A stretch of DNA of 26,488 bases from Prolixibacteraceae bacterium UBA6029. GTDB lineage: Bacteria > Bacteroidota > Bacteroidia > Bacteroidales > Prolixibacteraceae. Both the position numbers and the translations under genes were made by a program. Shown here piece after piece: positions 1-8,043 of this stretch (positions are counted from its first letter, which is position 1; every line of letters begins with the position of its first letter). Location: assembly GCA_002429385.1 (NCBI GenBank), contig DIZL01000022.1, positions 1 through 26,488 of the forward strand, in the 5' to 3' direction. The notes below the pieces were generated by a model. It saw only the letters and a list, made by a program, of their open reading frames with translations. It was not told the DNA's origin and did no database searches.

Positions 1-158
1 AAGGTTGTTTTTTCAGTTATTTGGAGGCACACCTGAATATATATTTTTAATCCATTGCGCTCTGCAACAAAATCAATTTCCCTAGTAACAAGTTTATTGT
101 ATGTCGCAAATACAGTAAATATTCGACAAAAGTTAATGATATACCGTAAATAGCACAT
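1..158 (-). pseudogene. 3' fragment of a DUF4143-type AAA ATPase
   Basis: Reading the minus strand from an ATG at 158 towards position 1 gives an open frame without a stop that leaves the window. Its last third reads YNKLVTREIDFVAERNG, then KIYIQVCLQITEKT. This matches the nuclease-like C-terminal part of the AAA ATPase/DUF4143 family, whose proteins carry a KEIDFVA...YIQV motif. The N-terminal ATPase domain, some 300 residues in the family, is absent: no ATPase-like frame exists between 158 and 590. The first 17 or so codons do not resemble the family and may be out of frame. I therefore read it as a truncated remnant, possibly the tail of a mobile element. The assignment rests on a short motif only. 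Confidence 0.5.
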
Positions 159-392
159 AAATAATGTCATTATTCCATTTGTACCACAAATAGATAACTT
201 GTGGTCTGGTTGTGTTCTGTTTTGGTTTAGCTCATCCTGTTTGGTAGGAATAATCATAGGGGTTTTATTTCTCACCCAAACCATTGACGATTAAATCTCG
301 ATCGAAGAAAGTTCTCGCTCTCCTATAATTTTGCCCCGAAGATATTGATGGTATCCCGGAAAAGTCAAGGCTTGTTTCACAGTTGTGGCCCT

Positions 393-437
393 CGAGCCTA
401 TCAAGCTGGGTCGCGGGTTCGATCCCCGTTTCCCGCT
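393..437 (+). pseudogene. 3' half of a tRNA-Gly gene
   Basis: Positions 413-429 form a complete T arm (stem GCGGG/CCCGT, loop TTCGATC). Positions 430-436 (TTCCCGC) are the 3' strand of an acceptor stem, with discriminator T at 437, as in bacterial tRNA-Gly. Upstream, 393-409 looks like a decayed anticodon arm (CGAGC, loop CTATCAA, GCTGG, one mismatch). The D arm and the 5' acceptor strand GCGGGAA are missing, so no working tRNA can be made. A terminator follows directly. A 3' tRNA fragment with its native terminator is the usual trace of integrase insertion into a tRNA gene. Confidence 0.6.
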
Positions 438-448
438 CACTGATAACA

Positions 449-480
449 AGAGAGTTAGATTAATTTCTAGCTCTCTTTGA
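449..480 (+). terminator. Terminator of the tRNA remnant
   Basis: An 11-bp stem (449-459 with 466-476, one G-U pair) encloses a 6-nt loop and is followed by a T-rich run (TTTGATTTT). It lies 12 nt after the tRNA fragment, the usual place for a tRNA terminator in this phylum. Confidence 0.6.
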
Positions 481-594
481 TTTTAATGGTTGAAACATAG
501 GTGCAACAATCTCAATCAAAAAGAGCTTAATAAAGGATTTGAAAAGCAAATTTAACTCTTAGGTAAAAGTGACTGCTGAGGTGCTGAGAGTAAA

Positions 595-953
595 GGATCA
601 CATGATATTGTTGTGGGGAAATCAAAGTCAATGGTGAGTTTTAAAAAATCTTACTTTTTTTAATTCAAACTTAGTAACTTAGATCAGCCCTCGCAACCTT
701 AATCTTATCTATCTTATAATTGGCCTGATAAACCTTTAGGAATTACTGGTCCCGAGTACTCGGGATGAGTGATGAAAGCAATCCCGATAACTATCGGGAC
801 TATTTTCATAAGATACATAAGATTAAGGTTGCCAGGGCTGATCTAAGTTACTAAGTTTGAATTAAAAAGAGTAAGATTTTTTCAGAAACAACATACCTGA
901 ATATTGGTTTTGATCCCGGCTAGCCGGGACCCCACAACAATGTCATGTGATCC
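595..953. mobile_element. MITE-like fold-back element, copy 1
   Basis: A 359-bp palindromic element with no coding capacity. Its ends are 24-bp inverted repeats starting GGATCACATGA and differing at one base (595-618 versus 930-953). Inside lies a second inverted repeat of about 75 bp (643-717 versus 809-881) with three mismatches by eye. The flanks AGAGTAAA (587-594) and AAAGTAAA (954-961) agree at 7 of 8 bases, as expected for an old 8-bp target-site duplication. The central loop carries two small TCCCG/CGGGA palindromes and a third lies near the right end. As there is no transposase, it would have to be moved in trans. The transposase family is not identifiable here. Confidence 0.7.
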
Positions 954-1015
954 AAAGTAAAATGAAAGCAAATATTATATGGTTTTAAAAAGTTAACACT
1001 TGGCAATAATTGCAG

Positions 1016-1322
1016 GGATCACTTCATATTCTTGTGGTGATGTGTTTTTCCCTAATTTAACAGGACATATTTGATTATTTCCAGAAAACCTTACATTTTG
1101 TCCTTAAACCTTAGTAACTTAGCTCAACCCACTGAACTCCAACCTTATTTACCTTATCATTATGAAAATAGAATTATCAGGTAAAGTCCAGATAAGGTAA
1201 ATAAGGTTGGGTTTAGGGGATGCTTGGCTAGTTACTAAGGTTTAAGAAGTTTAAAGTAAGGTTTTTAAGAACATACTTTTGACGTGTTTACCCGGATTCC
1301 CCACAACAATGTCATGTGATCC
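1016..1322. mobile_element. MITE-like fold-back element, copy 2
   Basis: A 307-bp relative of the element at 595-953, 62 bp away from it. The right end (1299-1322) repeats the same sequence CCCCACAACAATGTCATGTG followed by ATCC. The left end (GGATCACTTCATATTCTTGT) is a diverged version. The interior again folds back: AACCTTATTTACCTTATC at 1141-1158 pairs with the complement at 1191-1208, extended outwards by TTAGTAACT motifs. The element is flanked by an exact 8-bp direct repeat AATTGCAG (1008-1015 and 1323-1330). This supports transposition as a unit and fixes its ends. Confidence 0.72.
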
Positions 1323-1332
1323 AATTGCAGGT

Positions 1333-1801
1333 ATCATTTCTTCCTTTAGATATCCCAATATGCTTATTTTTCTTTCTCCAAAGCTTTTGAATTAAGCTAA
1401 CTTTCAAACATGGCAGAATAGAATTATCCTGTCCAATGAATTTCTAAATTATCACATATAAAATTATAGATGAGAATTCAGGGGTATTCCCCCTATCCCT
1501 ATTTCACTATTTCTTTATCAAATTTACTTATTGACCTCCAATAGGTAACAATAGCATTAATCTATGTATTTTCACGATGCGATAGATGTTATAAATATAT
1601 AAGCTTTTAACTTTCCCTGATTAGAATTTACTAATCTCTAACTTATTAAAATTAGTATGGTTAATGATCATTTTAATAAGTTCATCTGTTCCCATGATCT
1701 ATCTTGCTATCTTCAGGAGTAGTTGACACAAGCTTTCAATTAATATTAGGGCAATGATAATTCATCATTGTTATGGCTATTTTAAAAACTCCTATGAAGA
1801 C
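1333..1801. other. Non-coding stretch with two inverted repeats
   Basis: No convincing gene. Two inverted repeats are visible. One is a 12-bp perfect pair, AACTTATTAAAA (1640-1651) with TTTTAATAAGTT (1671-1682). The other is a 7-bp stem CAATGAT/ATCATTG (1752-1770, loop 5). The second lies just past the stop of the YtxH gene and may end its transcript, although no T-run follows on that strand. Confidence 0.4.
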
Positions 1802-2095
1802 TTAGTTTCCATATTGCCTTGAAACATCATCAAATTCATTTTCAATTTTTGTTTCAACCTTTTGTGTTAATTCTGAAACTTCGTCCTTCGACAATTCAAG
1901 CTTTTCAATGATACCATCAAGTAAATCATTGAATTTTTCTTTAGCCAAATTTCCAAATTCTCCTACCAGTTTATGTATTTTTTCACGGGTTTCAGAACCT
2001 TTTTTGGGGGCAAATAATATACCTAACAATGCCCCTGCTGCGACACCCGTAACGACTCCCGTAACGACTCCAACTAATACTTTTTTTGAGCTCAT
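1802..2095 (-). CDS. YtxH-domain small membrane-anchored protein
   Basis: This 97-aa protein has a Lys-rich start, one glycine/valine-rich transmembrane helix (about residues 6-28, GVVTGVVTGVAAGALLGILF), then APKKGSETR and a charged, probably coiled-coil tail. That is the layout of the YtxH family, whose AP.KGSETR junction is characteristic. YtxH proteins are linked to general stress in Firmicutes and their biochemical role is not settled. Two other small stress-type genes lie directly upstream on the same strand (CsbD-like 2192-2377, lmo0937-like 2495-2650). The set probably answers envelope or osmotic stress, by inference. The ATG at 2095 is the natural start. Confidence 0.85.
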   Translation of the reverse strand: MSSKKVLVGVVTGVVTGVAAGALLGILFAPKKGSETREKIHKLVGEFGNLAKEKFNDLLDGIIEKLELSKDEVSELTQKVETKIENEFDDVSRQYGN

Positions 2096-2191
2096 AATGT
2101 TTTGGTTTTAATTGTTTATAATTTTTATTCTTTTTTAATAAGCCGTTTAACGGAATTTCAGCTAAATGGCTTCAATTACAACCATGACTAA

Positions 2192-2377
2192 TCAGAGATC
2201 CTCAAAAAGCTTTTTGACTTCTTCTTTGGTTTTTCCCAGCCTCTGTTGAAGTCTGCCATATAGTTCATCTTCGCGACCTTCTTCATATAATAGGTCATTA
2301 TCAGTTAATTCTGCATAGCTTTTTTTGAGCTTTCCTTTCAGCTCATTCCAGTTTCCTTTCAATTCTGTTGTGTTCAT
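2192..2377 (-). CDS. CsbD-like stress protein
   Basis: A 61-aa hydrophilic protein beginning MNTTELKGNWNELKGKLKK, with the W-x-x-x-K-G-K-x-K motif of the CsbD family. It continues with LTDNDLLYEEGREDELYGRL and ends in a helix. CsbD is a sigma-B-controlled general stress protein in Bacillus. CsbD-like proteins are widespread and their molecular function is unknown. Length and composition fit the family fully. A TAAATTTG element on the minus strand at 2416-2423 could be its -7 promoter box, giving a leader of roughly 30 nt. Confidence 0.88.
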   Translation of the reverse strand: MNTTELKGNWNELKGKLKKSYAELTDNDLLYEEGREDELYGRLQQRLGKTKEEVKKLFEDL

Positions 2378-2415
2378 GTTTTAAATTTTTAAATGTGATT
2401 AAATTTTCTGCACTA

Positions 2416-2423
2416 CAAATTTA
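2416..2423 (-). promoter_or_regulatory. Putative -7 box (TAAATTTG) of the CsbD-like gene
   Basis: This matches the Bacteroidetes -7 consensus TAnnTTTG, 38 bp before the start codon at 2377. No TTTG box lies at the usual distance upstream, so support is moderate. Confidence 0.4.
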
Positions 2424-2494
2424 GTCCCGGGTTTCCAAACTTCATTATACAATTACACGAAAGCATCATATCATTTCCACCATCAACAAATGAT

Positions 2495-2650
2495 TTAAAT
2501 AGACCTTCTTCCTCGTATCACATTTATCAGCACTGCTATGATTGCAATTACAAGTAAAATGTGAATGATACCTCCTGCGCCGTATCCTATAATTCCAACA
2601 AGCCATCCGATAATCAGTATGACTGCAATAAGGTAAAGTAAATTTCCCAT
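2495..2650 (-). CDS. lmo0937-family small membrane protein
   Basis: This 51-aa frame reads MGNLLYLIAVILIIGWLVGI, then IGYGAGGIIH, a second hydrophobic stretch, and a basic end INVIRGRRSI. Two short membrane helices around an IGYGAGG turn and an Arg-rich tail are the hallmark of the lmo0937 family, which is about 50 aa long throughout. Function is unknown; the genes often sit with CsbD-like and YtxH-like genes, as here. A longer frame overlapping it on the same strand (2466-2690) gives a Cys/His/Arg-rich, unprotein-like translation and is rejected. The start is the ATG at 2650. Confidence 0.82.
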   Translation of the reverse strand: MGNLLYLIAVILIIGWLVGIIGYGAGGIIHILLVIAIIAVLINVIRGRRSI

Positions 2651-2913
2651 AATGATTAATTTTTAAAAGTTGAAATAATTTGAAGTACATATTCTATATA
2701 CAAATATCGTAAGAGTTAACTGGGTTTGCATTACAAAATTCCATGAAAAGTTTACATGATTCACACTTTTGTAATGGTTAGAGGTTGAATGTATAATGAT
2801 AAAAAGGAAGAGGCGATGAATGTGTGAATCATGTAATATTTTTTGAAAATTTTGTAACGCTTATAGGGGCATTGATGCTCAACTTTGTTTTTTCAGAGTT
2901 TAGTAAATAAATT

Positions 2914-3281
2914 GTAACGATTCACTCTATAAATTAAATTGGGCTCTATAACGTTTTGGGTGGGTAGCTTTCTTTTTCCATGGATATATGGTTGGTAAGG
3001 TTATTTTTTTTGAAAGAATCTTACTTTTTTCATCAGATTTTAGTAACTTGATCAACCACTACAACCTAAATCTTATTTATCTTATGAAAATAGAGGCCAA
3101 TTATAAGATAAATAAGATTGGGCTCTGTGGGTCATTACCGTGTTACTAAGGTTGAATTAAAAAAAGTAAGATTTTTAATCCCGGTGACTACCGGGACTAT
3201 TTATTTCTATGTTTATTACCTTTATCCACCTAAAACGTTATAGAGCCTTAAATGGCATTAATTTATGGAGTGAATCGTTAC
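2914..3281. repeat. Long fold-back element, type 3
   Basis: A 368-bp palindromic element. The outer arms begin GTAACGATTCACTC and include GGCTCTATAACGTTTT (2914-2963 versus 3226-3281). The inner arms (3017-3085 versus 3103-3176) share the core words of the two elements at 595-953 and 1016-1322: AATCTTACTTTTTT, TTTAGTAACTTGATCA, AATCTTATTTATCTTAT. The ends differ completely from those elements and I see no target-site duplication. It lies between the divergently transcribed lmo0937-like and DUF748 genes. It may be a mobile element or a duplicated fold-back core captured between other repeats. Confidence 0.55.
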
Positions 3282-3436
3282 TAAAAATATAATACTAATA
3301 ACTGAGGTTGATGTTGAATAAATACAAGTCGGCACATCCCAATATCGAATAATAAACGAATGTAGTTGCATTTAAAATCTGGTATTTAAAACATTTCTTA
3401 AAAGATAAAATTGATAAATACATAAAAGGAAGATAA

Positions 3437-5794
3437 ATGCGCAAGTTTAAAAAAACACTGATCGTTTTATTCATTTCTATAGCAACCTTTGTAGTATTGG
3501 TTATTTTATTTATTTCACCCATCACTAAATATCTGGTTGAAAAGTATGACACGAAATATACAGGACGTCAAATTAAAATGGATTGGGCATATGTAAATCC
3601 CTTCACAGGCTATATTCATTTCAGCAATTTCAAAATTTACGAATTGAATAGCGACAGCATTTTCTTTTCAGCAAACGGAGTAAGTGCAAATATCTCTTTG
3701 TTTAAGATACTATCGAAAACGAAAACTTATGAAATAAGCGATTTCACATTAAACCAACCCAAGGGAATAATAACTCAAAACAATAAAGAATATAATTTCA
3801 ATGACCTGATTAAGAAATTTTCTCCGCAGGATAGTACCAAAGTTGCCAAAGGAGTGTCTCATTTTAATATTCTCAATGTTAAAATAATTGACGGAATATT
3901 TTATTACCGCGATAAACAAGTTCCAATAAACTACTTTATAAAAAAGGTAAATATTGAAAGCACTGGAATGCATTGGGATGCAGACACCATAGCTGCAAAA
4001 TTTTCATTTCTATCAGGAATAGGAAGTGGTGGCATGAAGGGCAACTTAACTATCAATTCAAAAAACAAGGATTATCGTTTGGCTATTGTCATTCAAAAAT
4101 TCGATTTAAATATTTTAGAACAATACCTCAGCGCCTTAACGAACTATGGTAGCTACACTGCTAATCTTGATGCAGATTTAAATATAAAAGGTAATTTTAA
4201 AGCAGCAGAAAATGTTACTTTTTCAGGGTTACTGGCAATTAATGATTTTCATATAGGGAAAAATCTTAAAGATGATTATGCTTCATTTGATAAATTAGCT
4301 TTAGCAATAGTAGAACTAAGTCCAAAAAACCATAAATATCTTTTTGATTCACTTTTGCTTGAGCATCCTTATTTCAAATATGAAAAGTATGACAACGCAA
4401 ATAACCTGCAAACTATGTTTGCAACTAAAGATTCCAACAATGTAGTCACCAAAATACCTATTGCCAAATTAACGGCGACTAAATTCAACCTTGTTCTTGA
4501 AATAGGAAATTACATAAAAAAGTTATCGAAGAATTTTTTCAGAAGTGATTATCAAATTAACCGGTTGACAATAGTCGGTGGTGATTTAAAATTCAACGAT
4601 TATTCATTAAGTGAGAAATTTTCAATGGATTTTAATCCATTAAATATTAAAGCTGATTCAATTGATAAAGATCACAAGCGGGCTATTGTATCAATTAAAT
4701 CTGGTATTAAGCCATATGGCAATATATCAATTGCACTTAGTTTAAACCCAAAGGACAGCAGCTATTTTGATTTGCAATATCAGTTGCAAAAATTTCCAGC
4801 TACTCTGTTCAATCCCTACATAATTTTCCAAACTTCTTTTCCTTTAGACAGGGGAACGATTGAATTAAATGGTACCTGGAAAGTGAGAAATGGAAATATA
4901 CAAAGCAACAATCATTTACTTATTATTGACCCCCGATCAGGCAAAAGGTTGAAAAACAAAGCCAACAGCTGGATTCCAGTGTGGCTGGTAATGGCTTTTG
5001 TTCGTGAGCGTGGTAATGTTATTGACTACGAAATTCCAATAACAGGTAATTTGAAGAACCCGAAATTTCATTTGCATGATGTACTTTTCGATGTATTCAA
5101 AAATATTTTCATTAAACCTGCAACAATACCGTATGGTATGGAGGTGAAAAATATAGAAACTGAAATTGAAAAATCTCTTACATTGAAATGGGTGATGCGA
5201 CATAGTTCTCTTACATCAAAACAGGAGAAATTTATTGAAAGAATGGCCGACTTCCTGGTAAAAAATCCGGATGCGTCTATTACTATTCATCCGCAGCAGT
5301 ATGAAATAAAGGAAAAGGAATACATCCTGTTTTATGAAGCGAAGAAAAAGTATTTCCTGAAAATAAATAATAAGTCCAAGCAATCTTTTAGCGAAGAAGA
5401 CTCTGTCAATGTTGATAAAATGTCTGCAAAGGATGCTAAGTTTGTTCAGTATCTAAACAAAATGATTAAGGACTCTTTGCTTTTTACCATACAGGATAAA
5501 TGTGCCAGCTTTTTAGATTCTAGTATTGTAAATAACAAATTTAGTCAATTAAATAAAGAAAGGAAAAATGTTTTTATTGCTTTTTTCAGGGATAGAAATG
5601 TGGAAAAACGCATAAGAATTTCTGAAGGCGAAAATGTAATTCCTTATAACGGTTTTTCATTTTATAAAATAGCATATAAAGGTGAATATCCGGAATCCAT
5701 ACTCAGGGCATACCGCAAATTGGATGAATATAACAATGAGGCTCCAAGAAAAAAATATAGGATAGAACGAAGGAAAAATAAAGGGACAACTTAA
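3437..5794 (+). CDS. DUF748 / AsmA-like envelope protein
   Basis: This 785-aa protein has a short basic N-terminus and one membrane helix (about residues 7-29), then a long beta-rich periplasmic part. Near residues 45-70 the motif GRQIKMDWAYVNPFTGYIHF followed by SNFKIYE is the usual N-terminal signature of the DUF748/AsmA-like group. The middle part (to about residue 560) resembles repeated AsmA-type strands. The last 200 residues include LVKNPDASITIHPQQYEIKE, a segment typical of DUF748 C-termini. Relatives of AsmA are thought to help lipid transport or outer-membrane assembly; the exact role of this protein is not known. AAGGAAG lies just before the ATG. The catalase gene follows after 32 bp on the same strand, so the two are probably co-transcribed. 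Confidence 0.8.
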   Translation: MRKFKKTLIVLFISIATFVVLVILFISPITKYLVEKYDTKYTGRQIKMDWAYVNPFTGYIHFSNFKIYELNSDSIFFSANGVSANISLFKILSKTKTYEISDFTLNQPKGIITQNNKEYNFNDLIKKFSPQDSTKVAKGVSHFNILNVKIIDGIFYYRDKQVPINYFIKKVNIESTGMHWDADTIAAKFSFLSGIGSGGMKGNLTINSKNKDYRLAIVIQKFDLNILEQYLSALTNYGSYTANLDADLNIKGNFKAAENVTFSGLLAINDFHIGKNLKDDYASFDKLALAIVELSPKNHKYLFDSLLLEHPYFKYEKYDNANNLQTMFATKDSNNVVTKIPIAKLTATKFNLVLEIGNYIKKLSKNFFRSDYQINRLTIVGGDLKFNDYSLSEKFSMDFNPLNIKADSIDKDHKRAIVSIKSGIKPYGNISIALSLNPKDSSYFDLQYQLQKFPATLFNPYIIFQTSFPLDRGTIELNGTWKVRNGNIQSNNHLLIIDPRSGKRLKNKANSWIPVWLVMAFVRERGNVIDYEIPITGNLKNPKFHLHDVLFDVFKNIFIKPATIPYGMEVKNIETEIEKSLTLKWVMRHSSLTSKQEKFIERMADFLVKNPDASITIHPQQYEIKEKEYILFYEAKKKYFLKINNKSKQSFSEEDSVNVDKMSAKDAKFVQYLNKMIKDSLLFTIQDKCASFLDSSIVNNKFSQLNKERKNVFIAFFRDRNVEKRIRISEGENVIPYNGFSFYKIAYKGEYPESILRAYRKLDEYNNEAPRKKYRIERRKNKGTT

Positions 5795-5826
5795 GTGATT
5801 TTATTTGTTGAATTAAAATTTATAAA

Positions 5827-7989
5827 ATGAGAACAACTAAAAAAGCAGAAACGGATAATACCAAGACCGTTGACCTTGCTCAAAACACAGAAAGCGGCCA
5901 GGGAGAATTTTTAACAACAAATCAGGGTTTACGTATTAATGATGATCAGAACTCGTTGAAGGCGGGCGAACGTGGTGCAACCTTGTTGGAGGATTTTCAG
6001 CTTCGAGAAAAAATTACACATTTTGATCATGAACGAATACCTGAGCGCATAGTACATGCAAGGGGAAGTGGCGCCCATGGATATTTCGAACTATCTGAAT
6101 CAATGTCCCAATATACCAAAGCTAAATTTCTTCAAACTCCTGGTACCAGAACTCCTGTATTTGCAAGGTTCAGTACTGTGGCAGGTTCCCGCGGGTCTTC
6201 AGATTTGGCACGCGACGTAAGAGGTTTCGCAGTTAAATTTTATACTGAAGAAGGCAACTACGACCTGGTTGGGAATAATGTGCCCGTTTTCTTTATTCAG
6301 GACGCCATAAAATTTCCAGATCTTATTCATGCAGTTAAACCTGAGCCAAATAACGAGATGCCCCAGGCAGCTTCAGCTCATGATACGTTTTGGGATTTCG
6401 TTTCTTTAACTCCCGAAAGCATGCACACGATCATGTGGGCAATGAGTGACCGCGCTCTTCCGCGAAGCCTCCGCATGATGGAAGGTTTTGGTGTGCATAC
6501 TTTCCGTTTCGTAAATGAAAATAATGAATCAGTCTTTGTGAAATTTCATTGGAAACCAGTGTTGGGAGTTCATTCTGTTGCATGGGATGAAGCTCAGAAA
6601 ATATCAGGCAAGGATTCTGATTTTCACCGCAGAGATTTATGGGAAGCCATAGAAACCGGAAACTTTCCTGAATGGAATTTTGGCGTTCAGATTGTGGAAG
6701 AAAAAGACGAATTTAAATTTGATTTCGATTTGCTTGATCCTACAAAGCTTATTCCCGAAGAAATTGTTCCGGTACAAATCATTGGCAAGATGGTTTTGAA
6801 CCGTAATCCTGAAAATTTCTTTGCTGAAACTGAACAGATTGCATTTCATCCAGGCCATGTAGTCTCAGGAATCGATTTCAGTAATGATCCGCTATTACAG
6901 GGACGATTATTTTCCTATACCGATACTCAACTTAGCCGGTTAGGCAGTCCAAACTTTCATGAAATACCAATCAACCGGCCTATTGCTCCAGTGCACAACA
7001 ATCAGCGCGACGGGCATATGCGGCAAACCATTAACGAAGGCCAATCGAGCTATCATCCCAACACAACCGGAGGAGGCTGTCCATTCCAGGCCAAAGCAGC
7101 GGAAGGTGGATTTGTTTCTTACAATGAGCAGATTGATGCCAGAAAAGTGCGTACGCGTAGTCAAAGCTTTTTTGATCATTTCAGCCAGGCAACCCTGTTT
7201 TTTAATAGCCAGAGTGAGGCAGAGAAAAATCATATTGTGAACGCATTCCGGTTTGAGTTAGGTAAGTTAGAAACAGCATCCATTCGCGAACGCGTGGTAG
7301 GTATGCTTACGAAAGTGGATAAAGAGCTGGCTGCCAGAGTTGCCGAAGGACTAGGCATACAAGTTTCCCAACCTGAACAAGATCTGAATCAAAATATCCC
7401 GGCTGATGGTGATCCAAAAGATTACCAGTCTCTTAATGTTCATCCTGAATTGAAGATTTCTAAAGCGTTAAGCATGGCAGGTACAGTTAAGGATTCGATC
7501 AAAACAAGGCAGATAGCCATACTGGCTGCAGATGGTGTGGATGAAAATTCACTAAATGCGATGAAAAAGGCGCTTGAAGCAGCAGGAGCTCAAACAAAGA
7601 TTATTGCTTCTCATCTGGGATTTATTGCTGCCGAAAACGGAAATCAGATTATAGTTGATCAAAGTTTCTTAACTGCAGCTTCCGTACTATTTGATGCAGT
7701 GTATTTGCCAGATGGAGCAAAAAGTGCTTCCTTATTAACGGATGAGCCTGATGCTATTGATTTTATTAACGAAGCATTTAAACATTGTAAAGCCATAGCT
7801 GCCGATGGAGCAGGAGCATACCTTTTGGATTTAACTGCTGCCGGAAATAAAATTCGTAATGAGAATAAAGCAGAGAAAGAACACATGGCCTATGGCATAT
7901 TGCTTAACCGCAATTCCAAAGAGTTTATAAATGCTATTGCGAATCATCGTTTCTGGGAACGTGAAAAAGCGTGTAACGTGCTGGCTTAA
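5827..7989 (+). CDS. katE: Large-subunit (clade 2, HPII-type) catalase
   Basis: A haem catalase of 720 aa, decomposing hydrogen peroxide to water and oxygen in the cytoplasm. The distal His is His77 in the motif ERIVHARGSGAHGYFE (74-88). The catalytic Asn lies in VGNNVPVFFIQDA (150-151). The proximal haem ligand is Tyr364 in RLFSYTDTQLSRLG. Small-subunit catalases end near residue 500; this one continues with a flavodoxin/DJ-1-like domain from about residue 560 (RQIAILAADGVDENSL), the defining feature of the large clade. The domain's function is unclear and it probably stabilises the tetramer. The gene sits between a DUF748 gene (32 bp upstream) and a DUF5661 gene (54 bp downstream), all on the plus strand, which suggests an oxidative or envelope stress unit. 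Confidence 0.95.
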   Translation: MRTTKKAETDNTKTVDLAQNTESGQGEFLTTNQGLRINDDQNSLKAGERGATLLEDFQLREKITHFDHERIPERIVHARGSGAHGYFELSESMSQYTKAKFLQTPGTRTPVFARFSTVAGSRGSSDLARDVRGFAVKFYTEEGNYDLVGNNVPVFFIQDAIKFPDLIHAVKPEPNNEMPQAASAHDTFWDFVSLTPESMHTIMWAMSDRALPRSLRMMEGFGVHTFRFVNENNESVFVKFHWKPVLGVHSVAWDEAQKISGKDSDFHRRDLWEAIETGNFPEWNFGVQIVEEKDEFKFDFDLLDPTKLIPEEIVPVQIIGKMVLNRNPENFFAETEQIAFHPGHVVSGIDFSNDPLLQGRLFSYTDTQLSRLGSPNFHEIPINRPIAPVHNNQRDGHMRQTINEGQSSYHPNTTGGGCPFQAKAAEGGFVSYNEQIDARKVRTRSQSFFDHFSQATLFFNSQSEAEKNHIVNAFRFELGKLETASIRERVVGMLTKVDKELAARVAEGLGIQVSQPEQDLNQNIPADGDPKDYQSLNVHPELKISKALSMAGTVKDSIKTRQIAILAADGVDENSLNAMKKALEAAGAQTKIIASHLGFIAAENGNQIIVDQSFLTAASVLFDAVYLPDGAKSASLLTDEPDAIDFINEAFKHCKAIAADGAGAYLLDLTAAGNKIRNENKAEKEHMAYGILLNRNSKEFINAIANHRFWEREKACNVLA

Positions 7990-8043
7990 ACAAAATTATT
8001 TAATCTTTAATCAAGATTTATAAATCAACTGAAACAACTAAAA

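Noticed and set aside
393..437. Complete functional tRNA gene
   Set aside because: No D arm and no 5' acceptor strand (GCGGGAA) can be found at the required distance upstream, and the anticodon arm has a mismatch.
2466..2690. 74-codon minus-strand frame
   Set aside because: The translation is rich in Cys, His, Arg and Tyr without any family pattern, while the overlapping 51-codon frame gives a clean lmo0937-like membrane protein.
595..3281. CRISPR array as an explanation of the repeats
   Set aside because: The repeats are a few large inverted pairs, not many short direct repeats with unique spacers, and no cas gene is present.
3295..3552. 85-codon minus-strand frame at the start of the DUF748 gene
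   Set aside because: It overlaps the ATG, ribosome binding site and signal-anchor region of the DUF748 gene and shows no family pattern.
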